Assembly: GCF_018623035.1 (NCBI RefSeq)
Contig: NZ_CP076023.1
Coordinates: 3,596,001-3,660,000, forward strand
DNA: 64,000 nucleotides
Reading direction: 5' to 3'
Source of the DNA: Cellulomonas dongxiuzhuiae
Lineage (GTDB): Bacteria; Actinomycetota; Actinomycetes; Actinomycetales; Cellulomonadaceae
This document shows, piece after piece, positions 61,136 through 64,000 of this stretch (positions are counted from its first letter, which is position 1; each line of letters begins with the position of its first letter). Below the pieces are notes generated by a model, which worked only from the letters and a program-made list of their open reading frames with translations, did not search any database and was not told the origin of the DNA. Made by a program: the position numbers and the translations under genes.

Positions 61136-61652
61136 TCACTCGTCACCCTCCTCCTGGCCCGAATCGACTGCCTCCGCGATCCGCCCCACCGCGTCGAGCA
61201 GGAACTGCTTCGGCGCGTAGTCCGGCAGCGTCGCCTGCAGCGCCGCCAGCGCCTCGCCCTTCGGGACCCCCCGGTGCCTGATCGCGTAGACAGCAGCGAC
61301 GGCGGACGTGCGCGAGCGCGCCTCGGCGCAGTGCAGCGCGACCTTCTGCCCCTGGGCGCGCAGGTCGGCGATCGTGTCGGCGGCTTCGATCAGCACGGCG
61401 TCGACGTCGGCGTTGCGTCGGCGCCGTCCTTGTCGAAGAGCCAGAACTCGACGTGCTCCCGGGACGTCTGGCGGCGACCGATCCGGCACATCGAGACGAC
61501 CGTGGTGACGTCGTCGGGCAGTTGGACGAGACCGTCGAGAGACGCGAGCACGACGCCGTCGTCGTGCGGGTGCGTGACGAGGGTCCGGACGCCGATACCG
61601 GTGATCTGCGAGGCGGTCGGCCAGCCACGGAGCTCGAGGAACGACTGTCCGG
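61136..61652 (-). pseudogene. Broken duplicate of the phosphatase domain of 49462-50898
   Basis: From RGWPTASQITGIGVRTLVTH to the end the sequence follows the phosphatase half of the fusion protein at about 94% DNA identity by eye. A short insertion near 61410-61420 shifts the frame between LFDKDGAD and NADVDAVLIEAADT. The CX5R motif survives as HCAEARSRTS, with Gly-to-Ala and Met-to-Ala changes. The glycohydrolase half is absent. Its 5' edge is joined to the promoter region of the second DUF6318 gene. Confidence 0.85.
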
Positions 61653-61800
61653 CGCGACCGTGGGTGAACTGCCGGGGGAAAACCCGGGGCACCCGTGTGC
61701 GCGGTGGACGAGGGCTCGCTGCACCCTTCTCGGGGACGACGAGTCGGCGGTGTTTGTCCACAGAGCGGGCCGACCTGGACCGCCACCCGCGCAGAACCGG

Positions 61801-61812
61801 TACTTTCCCGAC
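61801..61812 (+). promoter_or_regulatory. Putative -10 box for a leaderless transcript (copy 2)
   Basis: TACTTT at 61801-61806 ends 7 nt before the ATG at 61813, exactly as in copy 1 at 53342, inside an otherwise identical block (CAGAACCGG before it, CATGCCCACACGTGGATC around the start). No ribosome site is present. Confidence 0.6.
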
Positions 61813-62412
61813 ATGCCCACACGTGGATCGGGACGACGCGCGCTCGCAGTGTCGGCACTGATGCTGGCACTGGGGATGGCGCTGGCGGGGTGTACGGACG
61901 GCGAGCCAGTCGCACCGACGCCAACGGCCGTCACGTCACCCACGGTGAGCTCGATCCCATCCCCCACGCCGACGACCGGCTCGGTGACCGCGCCAGCACA
62001 GCCCGAGTCAATGGCGACACCGAGCGCCGAGGGTGCAGCCGCGGCAGCGGGCTACTTCCTCTCGCTCTACCCGTACGCGCGGTCAACGGGCGACGCAGCT
62101 GCGTGGCAGGCGCTCTCAGGAGAAGAGTGCGAGTTCTGCGCCTCCGTGGCGGATGAGGTGGCGACGCTCGTCGCGGAGGGCACCGCCGTCAAGGGCGGTG
62201 ACATCTCGATCGAGTCCGCCGAGGGCACCGAGGTCATCGCGCTGGAGTCGTACTCAGCGAACCTCACATTTGCTGAGGCCCCGACTGAGAAGTGGGAGGA
62301 CGCCACCATCCTCTCCACCGGCGCGGGCGGCAGGTACAGCGCACTCGTCGCTCTCCGGTGGAATGGGGACGGCTGGGAGATTCGGGCGGTCGACCTCGCG
62401 CCGTCGTCATGA
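61813..62412 (+). CDS. DUF6318-type lipoprotein, copy 2
   Basis: This 199-residue protein has the same length as copy 1. The lipoprotein signal ends LALGMALAGC, with a Pro/Thr/Ser spacer and the domain AEGAAAAAGYFLSLYPYARS, GEECEFCASVADEVATLVAE and YSALVALRWNGDGWEIRAVD. The CxxC pair is kept. Identity to copy 1 is high in the signal peptide and moderate in the mature domain. It is coupled by an ATGA overlap to the second exported PKD-like protein gene. Confidence 0.82.
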   Translation: MPTRGSGRRALAVSALMLALGMALAGCTDGEPVAPTPTAVTSPTVSSIPSPTPTTGSVTAPAQPESMATPSAEGAAAAAGYFLSLYPYARSTGDAAAWQALSGEECEFCASVADEVATLVAEGTAVKGGDISIESAEGTEVIALESYSANLTFAEAPTEKWEDATILSTGAGGRYSALVALRWNGDGWEIRAVDLAPSS

Positions 62413-63302
62413 GCCCTCGTCAGGCGATGATGGGCGCGGTTATCGTCGCCCTCACTGCCTTCGCTCCGACCTGGACCGCGCCCACATCCGAGGACGAAGG
62501 CATCGGTGGCCACGTCAGCGACGATCGTTCGGCGATCGAGATGCTGGCCCGAGACGCCGAGCGTGCCGCGACGATCAACGGATCCATACCTGCGGAGCTT
62601 CGCCTGTTCCGCTACGAGCGGGCCCCGTTCTGCCGCGAGGCCGCAGGCATGTGGGTCAAGGGCCTTGCGGACGGAACGTGCGGGGAAGGTGCAGACCTCG
62701 CCCTCACAGCGGTTCAGTGTGAAGAGGGCGACACCCTCGTCATGCCGATGTGGCGCCAGGCCCGCGCGACCCCCGTGGACGAGTGGGGCCCCTGGCAGCA
62801 GATCGATGCCGGCGGCTGCGGCGTCGACCTGCTGCCCGTGCTCACCGAGGCCGACTTCCGCCGCCTCCCGCTCCCCGCACCCGTACTCACCCTGCAACCC
62901 GACCGCGGCTGGGTCCTGATCAACATCGAGACCATCGTCTCGACCGACCCCACCCCGGTCACCCTGCGCACCGAGCTGCTCGGCTACGGCATCACCGTGG
63001 AGGCCACCCCCACTCGCTGGACCTACGACTTCGGCGACGGCCACACCCTGAGCACCCGATCACCGGGCCACCCCTACCCCCACCACGACGTCTTCCACGA
63101 GTACGAGAACCCCGGCACCACCACCATCACCCTGAACGCCGAATGGACCGGCCGCTACCAGATCGACGGCTCACCCATCTGGCGCGACATCAACGGCACC
63201 GCCAACACCACCACCACCTCCCCACCCTTCACCGTCGAAGAACGCACCAGCCGCCTCGTCGCCGACCTGTGCACCGACAGACCCAAGCCACCCGACTGCT
63301 GA
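62409..63302 (+). CDS. Exported PKD-like protein, copy 2
   Basis: This 297-residue protein has exactly the length of copy 1: a signal peptide (MMGAVIVALTAFAPTWTA) and a Cys-rich middle (APFCREAAGMWVKGLADGTC, VQCEEGD, GGCGVDLLPVL). The PKD-like half is nearly identical to copy 1 (WTYDFGDGHTL, HEYENPGTTTITLNAEWTG, ending KPPDC). The first 60 residues are unrelated to copy 1 beyond the signal character. It is probably a surface partner of the lipoprotein encoded just before it. Confidence 0.82.
   Translation: MSPRQAMMGAVIVALTAFAPTWTAPTSEDEGIGGHVSDDRSAIEMLARDAERAATINGSIPAELRLFRYERAPFCREAAGMWVKGLADGTCGEGADLALTAVQCEEGDTLVMPMWRQARATPVDEWGPWQQIDAGGCGVDLLPVLTEADFRRLPLPAPVLTLQPDRGWVLINIETIVSTDPTPVTLRTELLGYGITVEATPTRWTYDFGDGHTLSTRSPGHPYPHHDVFHEYENPGTTTITLNAEWTGRYQIDGSPIWRDINGTANTTTTSPPFTVEERTSRLVADLCTDRPKPPDC
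62889..63302 (+). repeat. Near-identical 3' segment shared with 54430-54843
   Basis: Second member of the 414-bp pair at offset 8459. Synonymous sites are also almost unchanged, unlike in the flanking 5' halves, so the homogenisation is recent. Confidence 0.9.
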
Positions 63303-63388
63303 CGCAGTAACCGGAGGAGGTCGTTGCACTCGCTGGACGGGATCGGCGGCGTGCTTATGGCCTGCTCGACGGTGCGAGATCCTGGCCG

Positions 63389-63658
63389 TCAGACGGCACG
63401 CATGGCGATGCCCGTGTCGGTGGACCCCCAGATCTGGTCGGTCGACCGGGCGTCGTGCGCGAGCGCACCCGCCCCGTCGGCCAACGCTTGGTCCAGCACC
63501 GTCAGCACCAGGGAGACGTTGCCCAAGGCGTCCTGGACGATCCCAGACCCGAGGGCATCACCAGCGGCGGTGCACTCGGCCCCCGCGACTCCGGCATGAA
63601 CACCGACCGCGGCGGCGAACGAGGCAACGGCACCGTCGTCGACCCTCAGATCAACCAC
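63389..63658 (-). CDS. WXG100/T7SS-target-like small helical protein
   Basis: This 89-residue protein starts at a GTG (VVDLRVDDGAVASFAAAVGV) and has a helical Ala/Val-rich body with GSGIVQDALGNVSLVLTVLD and an Asp/Ser-rich end. Length, helix-turn-helix pattern and the opening resemble small type VII secretion target proteins, without a clear WxG. It lies 30 bp after the partial lipoprotein-like gene on the same strand, so they may be co-transcribed. Confidence 0.55.
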   Translation of the reverse strand: MVDLRVDDGAVASFAAAVGVHAGVAGAECTAAGDALGSGIVQDALGNVSLVLTVLDQALADGAGALAHDARSTDQIWGSTDTGIAMRAV

Positions 63659-63688
63659 GGCTACACCACTGAACCCGAGTTGAGTGGG

Positions 63689-64000
63689 TCATCTGGGCAC
63701 CTCGACCGCAAACGTCGGACTCGGTTCGGCCGGAGCCACGAGATCACGGCCGCGCAGTTCCCCCAGGGCTCGGGGATCGGGCTGCGGATTGAATGTGCCG
63801 CGTGCGATCGGCACCGAACCGCAGTACTCGTCGGTGAGTGCCTCTCCCGTGGACAGCGTGTACGGCTCCTTCAGCCCCGCGGCGCCCGTGATTCGCCGCT
63901 GGCCGTCCGGTCCCTGCTCAAGCCGGAACTCGAAGGCCTGCGGCCATGGCTCCGGGTACTCGTCGTCAGCTGTGGGACTGATCGCCAAGTCGTCGGCACA
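63689..64000 (-). CDS. Hypothetical protein, 5' end outside the window
   Basis: The frame is open to the window edge and begins CADDLAISPTADDEYPEPWP, so the N terminus is missing; an internal TTG at 63988 is probably not the start. The Cys at the edge followed by an acidic stretch could be a lipobox Cys. The rest (FEFRLEQGPDGQRRITGA, LTDEYCGSVPIARGTF) suggests a small extracytoplasmic beta-rich domain. I do not recognise it. Confidence 0.5.
   Translation of the reverse strand, partial: CADDLAISPTADDEYPEPWPQAFEFRLEQGPDGQRRITGAAGLKEPYTLSTGEALTDEYCGSVPIARGTFNPQPDPRALGELRGRDLVAPAEPSPTFAVEVPR

Noticed and set aside
1..64000. tRNA, rRNA or known riboswitch genes
   Set aside because: I found no cloverleaf-like or rRNA-like sequence in the intergenic gaps; the gaps are short and filled with hairpins or repeats.

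Overview
The window is very high-GC DNA (mostly above 70%) with strongly GC3-biased codons, GTG starts, ATGA/GTGA-coupled operons and actinobacterial families (DUF2510-RDD, MT0933-like small proteins, DUF6318 lipoproteins, WXG100-like proteins, type-5 uracil-DNA glycosylase, TM0106-type nuclease-helicase). It looks like a Cellulomonas-type actinomycete chromosome. This is an inference from gene content; no rRNA or tRNA gene is present to confirm it.

Layout. 1-3290 (minus): the degraded 3' end of an Rhs toxin locus. A truncated core with an in-frame TAG leads to a C-terminal tip, then a candidate immunity gene, then a second, start-less copy of the same core joined to a PT-HINT pretoxin domain and another tip that leaves the window. 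3329-9848: a TIGR03885-type flavin oxidoreductase coupled to a GH13 trehalose-synthase-like enzyme, an FKBP lipoprotein, an EF-G-like GTPase and a MazG-like protein. 9925-13316: a MacB/FtsX-type ABC exporter. 13593-25133: housekeeping and stress genes (YciO/Sua5, type-5 UDG, two SDR-fold oxidoreductases, CBS protein, TM0106 nuclease-helicase, RDD protein, MFS transporter, Nudix). 25180-33853: two paralogous tiny acidic proteins flanking a TetR-controlled ABC transporter with visible palindromic operators, a DUF4190-like membrane protein, and a second ABC exporter running into a NarL-type two-component system. 35424-41360 is one 1978-residue protein with DUF4011, SF1-helicase and Vsr-like nuclease parts, a probable defence gene.

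41465-53236 is a decaying accessory region. It holds a frameshifted gene, a DUF4352 protein, an IS3-family remnant whose terminal repeat supplies the stop codon of the neighbouring DNA methyltransferase, a lower-GC restriction-modification pair, remnants of a secreted protein, of a NERD-helicase and of an SDR, an ADP-ribosylglycohydrolase fused to a Cys-phosphatase, and small orphan genes.

53342-63302 contains two copies of a two-gene secreted module (DUF6318 lipoprotein plus an exported PKD-like protein). Both have the same TANNNT box exactly where a leaderless transcript would need it. Between the copies lie a class II Fic protein preceded by an inverted repeat and a type VII secretion-like cassette (WXG100-like protein, long putative secreted protein, two cytosolic partners, two paralogous membrane proteins). 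The second copy is fused to a broken duplicate of the phosphatase half of the 49.5-50.9 kb fusion gene, so part of the accessory region was duplicated and rearranged. The 3' halves of the two PKD-like genes are almost identical while their 5' halves have diverged, which suggests gene conversion or domain swapping.
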